A stretch of DNA of 47,192 nt from contig QCGV01000007.1 of NCBI GenBank assembly GCA_003278145.1, positions 2,501 through 49,692 on the forward strand. Direction: 5' to 3'. A program made the translations under genes and the position numbers. This DNA is from OCS116 cluster bacterium AG-390-A19. Lineage in GTDB: Bacteria > Pseudomonadota > Alphaproteobacteria > MED-G09. Below the pieces are notes generated by a model, which saw only the letters and a program-made list of their open reading frames with translations, made no database searches and was not told where the DNA came from. Of the stretch, positions 29,366-37,701 are shown piece after piece. How positions within the stretch are numbered: the first letter of the stretch is position 1; each line of letters begins with the position of its first letter.

Positions 29366-30661
29366 ATGTATCAAGAAAAAATAAAAAATTATAAACAAAG
29401 TAATAAGAATGAGTTTGACTTAGGCTTTAATAGTGAACGATTAGCTTATATTCCTGGATATTTTTCTTCATATTTGGATAAGTCAAAACTTCCAAATTTT
29501 ACCCTTTTGGTTTCAAGAGATAACCAAATTGCACATTTATCCTCTCAAGGACTTGCGAGTGTAGAGGATAAAACCGAATTAAGCCATGATTCAATTTATA
29601 GAATTTTCTCAATGACGAAGCCAATTACTTCTACAGCTATAATGATGCTATATGAAAGAGGATTATTAAGATTAGAACATGAAATATCTAGATATCTTCC
29701 AGAATTTAAAAATATTAAAGTTTGGGATGGTGGCGATGTTGAAAATTATAGTGTTCGGGACCCTAGCCAACCAATTTTAATTAGAGATTTGTTAACACAT
29801 ACTTCAGGTATGACTTATGGATTTATGTTGGGTCATCCTGTAATTAAACTTTATAATACAAGTGGTCTAGCATCTGCAAAAAATCCTAAAACAAAAGAAG
29901 AAATGGGACTTGATGAGTTTTCAAATACTGCATCTTCGTTACCTCTTACATTTGATCCAGGATCAAAATGGAATTATTCAATTTCTATAGATATTCTTGG
30001 CAGAATTATTGAAGTTGTCTCTGGGCTTAGGCTTGATGATTTTCTTCACGATAATATCTTTAAACCTTTAAATATGATTGATACAGATTTTTATGTTCCA
30101 GAAGATAAGCATGATCGTTTTGTGGATTGTTATCAGGAATTAGTTTCAAAAAACGGAAATAAACTTAAACGTTGCTACAAGGGTGGTGAAGATATTTTTT
30201 CGAAAAAAAGAAATTTCTTATCAGGCGGAGGCGGTTTGTGTTCAACTCTAGCTGATTATGCAAATTTTTGCCAAATGATACTTAATGAAGGTTATTTTGA
30301 CGGAAAACAATTATTGAGTCCAATAACAGTCAGGTTTATGAGAGAAAACCATCTGCCAAATAATCAAACAATGAGTGAAATGGGTGATGATAATTTTTCT
30401 GAGGTAAGATATGACGGAGCTGGATTTGGTCTCGGATTTTCCAGTTTAATTGATCCAGTAAAGTCTATGTCACCATTATCACTTGGTTCAATTTCTTGGG
30501 GTGGAATGGCAAGCACTTTCTTTTGGATAGATCCTCAAGAAAATCTTTTTGCTATTTTATTAACCCAGTTAATACCTTCTGGTCGATATCCAATAAGACC
30601 ACAAGCACAAACATTGGTTTATTCTGCGTTAAGCGAACTTAATAAAAATACTAGACTTTAA
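29366..30661 (+). CDS. Beta-lactamase-family serine hydrolase (class C-like/esterase EstB type)
   Basis: 431 aa. The nucleophile motif S82-M-T-K85 sits in FSMTKP. The second motif is WNYSIS (Tyr-Ser in place of Y-x-N). Other conserved stretches are LLTHTSGMTYG and GGGGLCSTLADYANF. No signal peptide is evident, so a cytoplasmic esterase or amidase is more likely than an antibiotic-hydrolysing beta-lactamase. It begins 3 nt after the lldD stop, so it is co-translated with it; its substrate may belong to the same pathway. Confidence 0.83.
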   Translation: MYQEKIKNYKQSNKNEFDLGFNSERLAYIPGYFSSYLDKSKLPNFTLLVSRDNQIAHLSSQGLASVEDKTELSHDSIYRIFSMTKPITSTAIMMLYERGLLRLEHEISRYLPEFKNIKVWDGGDVENYSVRDPSQPILIRDLLTHTSGMTYGFMLGHPVIKLYNTSGLASAKNPKTKEEMGLDEFSNTASSLPLTFDPGSKWNYSISIDILGRIIEVVSGLRLDDFLHDNIFKPLNMIDTDFYVPEDKHDRFVDCYQELVSKNGNKLKRCYKGGEDIFSKKRNFLSGGGGLCSTLADYANFCQMILNEGYFDGKQLLSPITVRFMRENHLPNNQTMSEMGDDNFSEVRYDGAGFGLGFSSLIDPVKSMSPLSLGSISWGGMASTFFWIDPQENLFAILLTQLIPSGRYPIRPQAQTLVYSALSELNKNTRL

Positions 30662-30701
30662 ATAATAATAATTATAAGTTTATGACAATTCAGAAATGAA
30701 T

Positions 30702-30764
30702 GCGTGGTGATTTGAGCCAGTCGGCTTGCGTCCACGTGAAAAAAAATCGCTAAAAATGACTGGG
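30702..30764 (+). promoter_or_regulatory. SAM-II riboswitch aptamer
   Basis: S-adenosylmethionine-binding H-type pseudoknot of alphaproteobacteria. P1: cgtgg (30703-30707) with ccacg (30732-30736). P2 pseudoknot: ccagtc in the loop (30717-30722) with gactgg (30758-30763). The conserved tgattt after P1 and tcgctaaaaa (30747-30756) before the P2 3' strand match the class from memory. It precedes metY by ~57 nt, the expected gene context. Downstream lie an intrinsic terminator and a Shine-Dalgarno-covering hairpin. Confidence 0.9.
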
Positions 30765-30768
30765 GGAT

Positions 30769-30792
30769 ACCCGGGTAAACCCGGGTTTTTTT
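30769..30792 (+). terminator. Intrinsic terminator downstream of SAM-II aptamer
   Basis: acccggg (30769-30775) pairs with cccgggt (30780-30786) around a four-base loop, followed by seven T's (30786-30792). It lies between the aptamer and metY, so it can act as the expression platform. How ligand binding switches it is not obvious from the sequence. Confidence 0.8.
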
Positions 30793-30815
30793 ATCTCTCA
30801 GTAAAAAAAGGAGAT
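30793..30815 (+). promoter_or_regulatory. Small hairpin covering the metY Shine-Dalgarno
   Basis: atctc (30793-30797) is complementary to gagat (30811-30815), and the latter lies in the Shine-Dalgarno ggagat of metY, 5 nt before its ATG. Five pairs and a 13-nt loop make it weak. It may modulate translation or be chance. Confidence 0.35.
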
Positions 30816-30820
30816 AAAAA

Positions 30821-32113
30821 ATGACTATAGATAGTAAAAACCCCGAAACACTTGCCCTTCATGCAGGATGGCGTTCTGATCCGACAACTAATTCAGTTGC
30901 TGTTCCAATCCATCAAACAACTAGTTATCAGTTTGATTCTACTGAGCACGCCGCTAACCTTTTTGCATTATCAGAATTAGGAAATATATATTCTCGAATT
31001 ATGAATCCCACATGCGATGTGCTTGAGCAAAGAATAGCTGCATTAGAAGGTGGTGCTGCTGCGTTAGCTGTTGCCTCAGGACAAACTGCTACAGCTTATG
31101 CTTTACAAAATATTGCTAGGGCTGGTGATAATATTGTTTCTTCAACAGACCTATATGGTGGAACATGGAACCAGTTAAATAATACATTTAAAGATATGGG
31201 TATTGAAGTACGTTTTGTTGACCCAAAAGATCCGAATGCATTTGCTGAAGCTACAGATGATAATACAAGAGCTTATTTTGCAGAAACTTTACCTAATCCT
31301 AAGTTAGAAGTTTTTCCTATTAAAGAGGTTTCAGATATCGGAAGAAAACTTGGAATTCCTCTAATTGTCGATAATACAGCTGCACCAATTCTATGTAAGC
31401 CATTTGAACTTGGAGCAGCAGTTATTGTTTACTCATCAACTAAATATATTGGTGGTCATGGTACTTCAATTGGTGGTCTAATTGTTGATGGAGGAAACTT
31501 TGATTGGGCAGGTGCCGGTGATAGACAGCCTGCTTTAAATACTCCTGATCCATCCTATCATGGTGCGGTATTTACAGTTGCAGCAGAACCACTAGGACCA
31601 ATTGCCTATATTTTGAAAGCTAGAACAACTATTCTAAGAGATTTAGGTGGTGCTATGAGTCCTATGAATGCTTTTCAATTCCTTCAAGGTTTAGAAACGC
31701 TTCCTTTAAGAATAAGAGAACATTCAAGAAATGGTCAAAGCGTAGCTGAATTCTTGGATAATCATGATAAAGTAAGTAAAGTTATTTACCCAAGCCTTCA
31801 ATCTGGTGAATCCAAAGCTAGAGCTGATGCTGCTCTGAAAGGTGGGTATAGCGGATTAGTTGGATTTGAATTAGCTGGTGGTGCAGAAGCTGGTAAGAAA
31901 TTTATTGACGGATTAGAGTTACACTATCATGTGGCCAATATCGGTGATGCTAGAAGCTTGGCAATACATCCATCAAGTACAACTCATAGTCAGTTAACTG
32001 AGGATGAACAAATTGCTTCAGGGGTAACACCTGGTTATGTTCGCTTATCAGTGGGTATAGAGCATATCGATGATATTATAGCTGACTTATCAAAAGCTTT
32101 AGACAACGTTTAA
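30821..32113 (+). CDS. metY: O-acetylhomoserine sulfhydrylase
   Basis: 430 aa, the length expected for MetY (longer than MetB/MetZ at ~390-400). Makes homocysteine directly from O-acetylhomoserine and sulfide, using PLP. K208 in YSSTKYIGGHG is the PLP lysine; YSRIMNPT, DLYGGTWNQ and a MetY-type insert around DPSYHGAVF are present. Preceded by a SAM-II riboswitch with terminator, so repressed when SAM is plentiful. Followed by its own terminator, so monocistronic. Together with the cbs pair upstream, the window holds both a direct-sulfhydrylation and a transsulfuration enzyme. Confidence 0.92.
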   Translation: MTIDSKNPETLALHAGWRSDPTTNSVAVPIHQTTSYQFDSTEHAANLFALSELGNIYSRIMNPTCDVLEQRIAALEGGAAALAVASGQTATAYALQNIARAGDNIVSSTDLYGGTWNQLNNTFKDMGIEVRFVDPKDPNAFAEATDDNTRAYFAETLPNPKLEVFPIKEVSDIGRKLGIPLIVDNTAAPILCKPFELGAAVIVYSSTKYIGGHGTSIGGLIVDGGNFDWAGAGDRQPALNTPDPSYHGAVFTVAAEPLGPIAYILKARTTILRDLGGAMSPMNAFQFLQGLETLPLRIREHSRNGQSVAEFLDNHDKVSKVIYPSLQSGESKARADAALKGGYSGLVGFELAGGAEAGKKFIDGLELHYHVANIGDARSLAIHPSSTTHSQLTEDEQIASGVTPGYVRLSVGIEHIDDIIADLSKALDNV

Positions 32114-32136
32114 TAAAAATAATATTTTATATTTTA

Positions 32137-32168
32137 AGCCACCTAGTTCCGGCTGGGTGGCTTTTTTT
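32137..32168 (+). terminator. Intrinsic terminator after metY
   Basis: agccacct (32137-32144) pairs with gggtggct (32155-32162, last pair G-U) around a ten-base loop, with a T-run to 32168. Confidence 0.85.
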
Positions 32169-32198
32169 ATTTTTCATGCTAAATTTTACTTGAAGAAA

Positions 32199-32993
32199 AT
32201 GAAAAAAATAATTGATAAAGAAATACTATCCAATGGCGTCATTGTTTTAACAATGAATAATCCCGAAGTTAATAATAATATTACCTGGAAGGCTGCAGAG
32301 GATTTATATTTAGAGATAAAAAGCTCAAGAGAAAATGGTAGTAATATTTTTATTTTGGCATCGGGTTTAAATGATCATTGGTTTGAACACGCATGGTTAG
32401 AAGATATTTTAGCAATTTATGAGGGTAGAGAAACTACTGCTCCTGGAGTTTCCTGGTTTCGTTTAATGAAAGAGATTACTCATCCTGATATAATCTCTAT
32501 AGCATGCATAAATGGCAGAGCATCCGGTGGTGGAGCAGAAATAGGGTGGGCTTGTGATTTTAGAATAGCAGAAGAAGGTGTTAAGTTTTGTCAACCTGAG
32601 ATTGATTTGAATTTAACTACAGGACTTGGTGGAACAAGCAGAGTTGCAAGATTAATCGGACCAACAAAAACAGCAGAATTAGTTTTTTTAGGACATGAAT
32701 TTTCTGCAGAACAAATGTATGAGTTAAAAGGAATTAATAAGTTAACAAAAAAGGGTGGTTCTTTAGAATATTCTAAAGATTTAGCAAATGAATTAGCTAA
32801 AAAGCCAAAAGACGCTCTCGTATTGTTAAAAAAAATTTTAAATGATAGTCTCGAGCTTCCTTTAACTGAAGCTTTAAGGAGTGAACAAGATTTATTTCAA
32901 TCAATTGTAAATTCTGATGGGGCGACAAAAAAAATGAGAGAAATTCAGGATAAATATTTTGATGGTGTTAAGCCTAAAGATATTATTTTCTAA
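32199..32993 (+). CDS. Enoyl-CoA hydratase/isomerase (crotonase) family protein
   Basis: 264 aa from the ATG at 32199. An upstream in-frame GTG at 32157 lies inside the metY terminator stem, so the longer form is rejected. Crotonase fold: oxyanion-hole region SIACINGRASGGGAEIGWACD and the later PEIDLNLTTGLGG segment. The first oxyanion strand, where most members read G-x-x-F-x-A-G, is LNDHWFEHAWL here, so catalysis of a standard hydration is uncertain. Followed 11 nt later by an MDR-family reductase, probably one operon. Confidence 0.78.
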   Translation: MKKIIDKEILSNGVIVLTMNNPEVNNNITWKAAEDLYLEIKSSRENGSNIFILASGLNDHWFEHAWLEDILAIYEGRETTAPGVSWFRLMKEITHPDIISIACINGRASGGGAEIGWACDFRIAEEGVKFCQPEIDLNLTTGLGGTSRVARLIGPTKTAELVFLGHEFSAEQMYELKGINKLTKKGGSLEYSKDLANELAKKPKDALVLLKKILNDSLELPLTEALRSEQDLFQSIVNSDGATKKMREIQDKYFDGVKPKDIIF

Positions 32994-33004
32994 AAGGTGA
33001 TGAT

Positions 33005-34006
33005 ATGAAAAGAAAAGTATGGAAATTAAATGCTCGACCAGATGGGATTAATTTTGAGGAAGCTTTAGAATTAGTCGATGAAGAAATAATTGATCCAGTT
33101 AATGGACAAATACAAATAAAGCTAAAAATTATTTCTATGGATGCAGGTACCAGAATGTGGATGAGTGATCGTCAAGATTCATATCAGCCACCTATTGAGT
33201 TAGGCTCTTCTATGGTTGGTGTTTGTTTAGCTGAAGTTGTTAAATCCTCAAATCCTAATTTTAAAGAAGGTGATTTAGTTAGAGGTTTCGGTGAGTGGGC
33301 CGATTTTGCTAATGTTGATTCAGATTCCTTTCTTGTATTGGAAAAAGGACTTGATTGCGATGAAGCATACCTTTCTGCCTTAGGTTTAAATGGATGGACT
33401 GCTTATGTTGGCGTCATGGAAGTAGGAAAACCAAAACCAGGAGAGAACTTTCTGGTTTCCGCAGCAGCAGGGGCTACCGGCTCTTTAGCTGGTCAAATTG
33501 CAAAAAAAGCAGGATGTAGAGTTATTGGTTTAGCTGGTAGCGAAGAAAAGTGTGAATGGCTAACTAAAGATTTAGGTTTTGATATTGCTATCAATTATAA
33601 AACAGAAAATCTTGACGAGGCATTGAAGAAGCATTGTCCTGAAGGTGTTGATATATACTTTGATAATGTTGCTGGAGATATTCTTGATATAGTTATGCAA
33701 AATTTAGCTTTGAATGCACGTATACCCTTGTGTGGTCTTTTAGCCCAGTACAATAAAGAGGGAGCTAGATTACCTGGCCCTGACAATTTTGATCAATTAT
33801 TAATGAAAAGAGCAACCATCACAGGTTTTTTCTGTCCAGACTTCTTAGAGGATGGCCCTAGGATTGAGTCTATGCTGGCTGAATGGTATAAAGAAGGGTC
33901 TTTAAAGTTTAAGGCAGATATTACTGAGGGCCTTGAAAACGTATTGGTATCGTATAAGAAGATTTTCACAGGTGAGAATGTTGGTAAGACTTTAGTTAAA
34001 CTTTAA
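33005..34006 (+). CDS. NADP-dependent MDR oxidoreductase (CurA/PTGR-like)
   Basis: 333 aa, medium-chain reductase without zinc ligands. The NADPH motif is SAAAGATGSLAGQIAKKAG (near 155-175), with GLAGSEEKCEWL and YFDNVAGD typical of the prostaglandin-reductase/CurA group that reduces activated C=C bonds. Shine-Dalgarno aaaggtga before the ATG. Paralog of the broken gene at 37702-38734. In a run with a crotonase and a cupin. Substrate not identified. Confidence 0.87.
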   Translation: MKRKVWKLNARPDGINFEEALELVDEEIIDPVNGQIQIKLKIISMDAGTRMWMSDRQDSYQPPIELGSSMVGVCLAEVVKSSNPNFKEGDLVRGFGEWADFANVDSDSFLVLEKGLDCDEAYLSALGLNGWTAYVGVMEVGKPKPGENFLVSAAAGATGSLAGQIAKKAGCRVIGLAGSEEKCEWLTKDLGFDIAINYKTENLDEALKKHCPEGVDIYFDNVAGDILDIVMQNLALNARIPLCGLLAQYNKEGARLPGPDNFDQLLMKRATITGFFCPDFLEDGPRIESMLAEWYKEGSLKFKADITEGLENVLVSYKKIFTGENVGKTLVKL

Positions 34007-34016
34007 TTAACTAAAG
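33990..34016 (+). repeat. Perfect 10-bp hairpin spanning the MDR stop codon
   Basis: ctttagttaa (33990-33999) and ttaactaaag (34007-34016) are exact reverse complements around a 7-nt loop that contains the MDR stop codon TAA (34004-34006). No T-run follows. It may tune expression between the MDR gene and the cupin; an AT-rich coincidence is possible. Confidence 0.5.
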
Positions 34017-34034
34017 ATAATTTAAAGGGATTTT

Positions 34035-34382
34035 ATGAAACTTTCAGGTAATTTTGACGTTAGTGGCGCTATAGCAAAAGAAGATGAGCGCTATAAAGTT
34101 ATTGATAATACAACTCTCAACAATCTTGTCCTTAGCAGTACCAGACTTAACCCTGGACATTCAACCACCGGTCACAAACATGCGGGCCAAGAAGAGGTTT
34201 ATATCTTTGTTTCTGGAGTTGGGAAAATGACACTTACTTATCCTGATGGTAAAGAAGAGATTTTTTCTGTTACTAATGGGGATATTGTCTTAATTGAAGA
34301 TGATGTTCATCATAGAGTATTTAATGATAGCGAGAATGAATTATACTTTGTTTGCGTTTTTGACGGAAAAAGATCTCATTAG
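34035..34382 (+). CDS. Small cupin-domain protein
   Basis: 115 aa, single double-stranded beta-helix. Cupin motif 1 is recognisable as G-H-S-T-T-G-H-K-H-A-G-Q-E-E-V-Y (metal ligands H, H, E) and motif 2 as NGDIVLIEDDVHHRVFN (His ligand). Such small cupins are isomerases, dioxygenases or sugar-binding proteins; the role here is unknown. Shine-Dalgarno aaaggga before the ATG. It ends 7 nt from the convergent nrdB. Confidence 0.82.
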   Translation: MKLSGNFDVSGAIAKEDERYKVIDNTTLNNLVLSSTRLNPGHSTTGHKHAGQEEVYIFVSGVGKMTLTYPDGKEEIFSVTNGDIVLIEDDVHHRVFNDSENELYFVCVFDGKRSH

Positions 34383-34389
34383 ATTAAAT

Positions 34390-35364
34390 TTATGCTCCAA
34401 AAGCTTTTTCAAATGTTTTAGACCAACTTCCTGTTGTTGCTGCCCTTGAATATTCTGTAGCTCTTCCTTCAAAAAAGTTTGTATGCTCTACAGCATTTAG
34501 CATCTCATCCATCCATGGTAGTGGATTTTTTTCAATCTTAAATAGCTCTGGTAAACCAAGTTGTGTTAACCTTCTATCAGCAATATATCTAATATAACTT
34601 TTAACTTCACTTGCCTCCATACCTTCTACGCCACCTAATTCAAATGCTAAATCAATAAAAGCATCTTCATGCTCAATCACTGTTGCACAGGCTTTTATAA
34701 TTTCTTCTTGTACCTCACTATTCCAAACTGAAGGATTCTCTTCAACGAATGTTCTGAATAATCTTATTGCTGACTCAGTATGAAGTGTTTCATCTCTAAC
34801 TGACCATGTTACTATCTGACCCATACCTTTCATCCTGTTCTGTCTTGGAAAATTCATTAAAACAGCGAATGATGCAAAGAGTTGAACTCCTTCCGTAAAA
34901 GCGCCAAAAACTGCGAGTGTTTTCGCAATATCCTCATTTGTTTCAACACCCCACATTCTCATATAATCAAATTTATTTTTCATAGCTTCGTATTCAAGAA
35001 AAGCACTGTATTCGACTTCTGCCATACCTATGGTGTCTAAAAGATGGCTGTAAGCAGCAATATGAATTGTCTCTGTATTTGAAAACGCACCAAGCATCAT
35101 TTGGACTTCTGTTGGTTTAAATACTTTTGAGTAATGCTTCATATAGCAATTATTTACCTCAACATCAGCTTGAACAAAAAATCTAAATATTTGTGTTAAT
35201 AAATTTTTTTCAGGCGCAGTAAGATTTTTTTCCCAATCTTTAACATCCTCAGCAAGAGGAACTTCTTCAGGAAGCCAGTGAATTCTTTGTTGTTTCAGCC
35301 ATGCTTCATAAGCCCAAGGGTATTTAAACGGTTTGTATACTAATCTTTCTTCAAGAAGGGACAT
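34390..35364 (-). CDS. nrdB: Class I ribonucleotide reductase, small (radical) subunit
   Basis: 324 aa. Generates the tyrosyl radical needed by NrdA to make deoxyribonucleotides. All six metal ligands can be placed: D67, E98, H101, E158, E192 and H195, in QADVEV, TETIH, FTEGVQ and RDETLH. Radical Tyr is Y105, four residues after H101 as in E. coli Y122. This argues for a classical Tyr-radical diiron type rather than a Tyr-less class Ic. Translated from the nrdA transcript 24 nt downstream. Confidence 0.93.
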   Translation of the reverse strand: MSLLEERLVYKPFKYPWAYEAWLKQQRIHWLPEEVPLAEDVKDWEKNLTAPEKNLLTQIFRFFVQADVEVNNCYMKHYSKVFKPTEVQMMLGAFSNTETIHIAAYSHLLDTIGMAEVEYSAFLEYEAMKNKFDYMRMWGVETNEDIAKTLAVFGAFTEGVQLFASFAVLMNFPRQNRMKGMGQIVTWSVRDETLHTESAIRLFRTFVEENPSVWNSEVQEEIIKACATVIEHEDAFIDLAFELGGVEGMEASEVKSYIRYIADRRLTQLGLPELFKIEKNPLPWMDEMLNAVEHTNFFEGRATEYSRAATTGSWSKTFEKAFGA

Positions 35365-35388
35365 AACTTTCTCTCTACTCTATTCTAT

Positions 35389-37395
35389 TTATTGACACGC
35401 AAGGCATTCGTCATAATCGTTTGGATTTGACTCAGCTGCAACCTCATCAAGAGTTTTAACATCAATTTTGGTTGGTTGGTTAGAAGAATTTTCAGCTCTC
35501 TGCAAAGAGAGTGAACGACAATAATATAGGCTTTTAACACCTTTTTTCCATGCTGAATAATGAACTTCATGCAGATATGCTTTGTCACTATCGGCGGGTA
35601 AGAAGACATTTAGTGATTGAGCTTGATCAATCATTTCAGATCTATCACCAGCTAGGTCTATTAACCATCTTTGGTCGATTTCAAATGCAGTTTTATAGAC
35701 ATCTTTTTCATGCTCGGATAAGAAATCAAGGTGTTGAACTGATCCACCATTGGATAAAATAGAAAGCCATACTTCATCATTATCCTGATTTTTTTCTTGA
35801 AGAAGAATTTTTAGGTGACGATTTCTAACTGTAAATGTTCCTGACAGTGTTTTATGTGCATAAACATTTGCAGCAATTGGTTCAATACCTGGGCTTGATC
35901 CACCACAAATGATTGATATTGAAGCCGTTGGAGCTACCGCTGTCTTGTTTGAAAAGCGCTCCATTATCCCGTATTCTTCTGCGTCAGGGCAGGGACCTTT
36001 TTCTTTAGCAAGATCTATTGATGCCTGATCAGCACCTGCTTTTATATGATTAAATATTTTCTTATTCCAAGATTTTGCTACTGCACTTTCCCAAGGAACG
36101 TTATTTTCTTGAAAGAAAGAATGAAGTCCCATCACACCTAAACCGACTGATCTTTCACGAGTTGCTGCATAGGCAGCACTCTTCATAGTTTCCGGTGCAT
36201 TATCTATAAAGTCTTGAAGAACGTTATCTAAAAAACGCATAATATCAGGTATAAAATCTTTCTCGTTCTCCCATTCAAAGAATTTCTCAATATTTACTGA
36301 AGACAAGCAACATACAGCTGTTCGGTTCTCTCCATGGTGATCTATACCTGTTGGCAAGGTAATTTCACTACATAGATTTGAGGTTTTAATTTCTAACCCT
36401 GCAAGTTTTTGTTGCTCTGGTCTGAGGTTATTAACTGTATCTTTATAAACTAAATATGGCTCACCTGTTTCGATTCTTGCGGTTAACATTCTAATCCACA
36501 AAGAACGTGCAGAAACAGTCTTTTGTACGGATTGATCATGTGGACTTCTCAAATCCCAGTCTGCATCTTCTTCGACAGCTCTCATAAATGCGTCGGTAAG
36601 CTGTATGCCATGGTGAAGATTTAGGGCCTTTCTATTTGGGTCACCACCGGTAGGTCTTCTTATTTCAATAAACTCTTCAATTTCAGGGTGATCAATAGGA
36701 AGGTAAACTGCAGCTGATCCTCTTCTTAACGAGCCTTGACTGATGGCTAGAGTTAAAGAGTCCATAACTCTGATAAAAGGAACTATTCCACTAGTTTTTC
36801 CAACTCCACCAATAGGCTCACCAATTGATCTTAGGTTACCCCAATAAGAACCAATTCCACCGCCTTTTGATGCAAGCCATACATTTTCTGTCCATAGATC
36901 TACAATTCCACCTAGGCTATCACTTGCTTCATTTAGGAAGCATGATATTGGAAGTCCTCTTCCAGTGCCGCCGTTTGAAAGAACTGGTGTTGAAGGCATA
37001 AACCATAGCTGTGATATATAATCATAAAGGCGTTGTGAGTGCTCCTGATTATCACCATAATATGAAGCAACACGTGCAAATAGATCCTGAAAGGACTCGC
37101 CAGGCATTAAATATCTGTCTTCAAGTGTTTCTCTACCAAAATCTGTTAAAAGTGAGTCTCTAGATGGATCTATTTTAACCCTAAAACCCTTACCTTTATG
37201 TTGAACTGCTCTATCATTAATTTTAAAATCAATGCGTGGCTGCTCTGATAACTCAGCAGGTGGTTTTTCACCAATTTTTGATTGTGCAAATGAATAAATC
37301 TCTTCCATCTCCTCTTTAGTATAACCAGAAATCACAGGAGTAGGAGTCTTCTTTTCTTTATTTTGTTCAATTTTTTCTGGTTTATTCATAAGCAT
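35389..37395 (-). CDS. nrdA: Class I ribonucleotide reductase, large (catalytic) subunit
   Basis: 668 aa. Reduces ribonucleoside diphosphates in the cytoplasm. Active-site parts: C152 in PISCFLNE, C-x-E near 341-343 in NLCSEITLP, the redox partner Cys in VCCLSSVN, and the C-terminal thiol pair C664/C667 in ECLACQ that receives electrons. The N-terminus goes almost directly into the reductase fold; no ATP-cone is recognised, and the protein is ~90 residues shorter than E. coli NrdA. Activity control by dATP may therefore be missing or different. Start supported by aaggga upstream. A candidate NrdR site lies in the 306-nt upstream gap. Confidence 0.93.
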   Translation of the reverse strand: MLMNKPEKIEQNKEKKTPTPVISGYTKEEMEEIYSFAQSKIGEKPPAELSEQPRIDFKINDRAVQHKGKGFRVKIDPSRDSLLTDFGRETLEDRYLMPGESFQDLFARVASYYGDNQEHSQRLYDYISQLWFMPSTPVLSNGGTGRGLPISCFLNEASDSLGGIVDLWTENVWLASKGGGIGSYWGNLRSIGEPIGGVGKTSGIVPFIRVMDSLTLAISQGSLRRGSAAVYLPIDHPEIEEFIEIRRPTGGDPNRKALNLHHGIQLTDAFMRAVEEDADWDLRSPHDQSVQKTVSARSLWIRMLTARIETGEPYLVYKDTVNNLRPEQQKLAGLEIKTSNLCSEITLPTGIDHHGENRTAVCCLSSVNIEKFFEWENEKDFIPDIMRFLDNVLQDFIDNAPETMKSAAYAATRERSVGLGVMGLHSFFQENNVPWESAVAKSWNKKIFNHIKAGADQASIDLAKEKGPCPDAEEYGIMERFSNKTAVAPTASISIICGGSSPGIEPIAANVYAHKTLSGTFTVRNRHLKILLQEKNQDNDEVWLSILSNGGSVQHLDFLSEHEKDVYKTAFEIDQRWLIDLAGDRSEMIDQAQSLNVFLPADSDKAYLHEVHYSAWKKGVKSLYYCRSLSLQRAENSSNQPTKIDVKTLDEVAAESNPNDYDECLACQ

Positions 37396-37701
37396 CTTTT
37401 ATCCCTTCATTTTTTTGAGAGAGTCAGGCTCTCTCTACAACAAATGTTGCATTATTGCTTGTAACGGCAATTTAAATAATATTTAGGGCGTTATATACGT
37501 TTGTTTTTGGCTTCCTATTTTTTAAGTAAATTTTACTACAAATAGAGTATATAACGTTACCTAACACAAAATATAGTATCCTGTTCGTTCTGTAGGTCAA
37601 TAAGGAAAAAACAAAAAAGTTATTTTTTTTTGTTTTTTTTGACATTTTAAGAAAAAAATAACAAAAGTTGAAGCTATCAATTATTTGTTTGGAGGTCAAT
37701 T
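37396..37701 (-). promoter_or_regulatory. Divergent nrdA / MDR regulatory region
   Basis: 306 nt without a convincing gene. It holds a candidate NrdR operator (listed separately), a 10-bp perfect inverted repeat CGTTATATAC (37489-37498) / GTATATAACG (37547-37556), and an AT-only inverted repeat GTTATTTTTTT (37619-37629) / AAAAAAATAAC (37652-37662) shortly before the second MDR gene. The open frame at 37472-37723 on the minus strand is Lys/Phe/Asn-rich and low complexity, and is judged non-coding. Confidence 0.6.
37564..37579. promoter_or_regulatory. Candidate NrdR box
   Basis: ACACAAAATATAGTAT matches 14 of 16 positions of the published NrdR consensus acaCwAtATaTwGtgt as I recall it. A weaker partner ACTACAAATAGAGTAT (10 of 16) is at 37535-37550. 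Start-to-start spacing is 29 bp, close to but not exactly the usual ~31. Located ~170 bp upstream of nrdA. Confidence 0.5.

Noticed and set aside
30793-30820. Possible SAM-V aptamer downstream of SAM-II
   Set aside because: Only ~28 nt lie between the terminator and metY, too short for a second pseudoknot aptamer; only a small stem is seen.
32157-32198. Longer GTG-start form of the crotonase
   Set aside because: The start and first codons lie in the metY terminator stem and T-run; the ATG at 32199 gives a normal family length.
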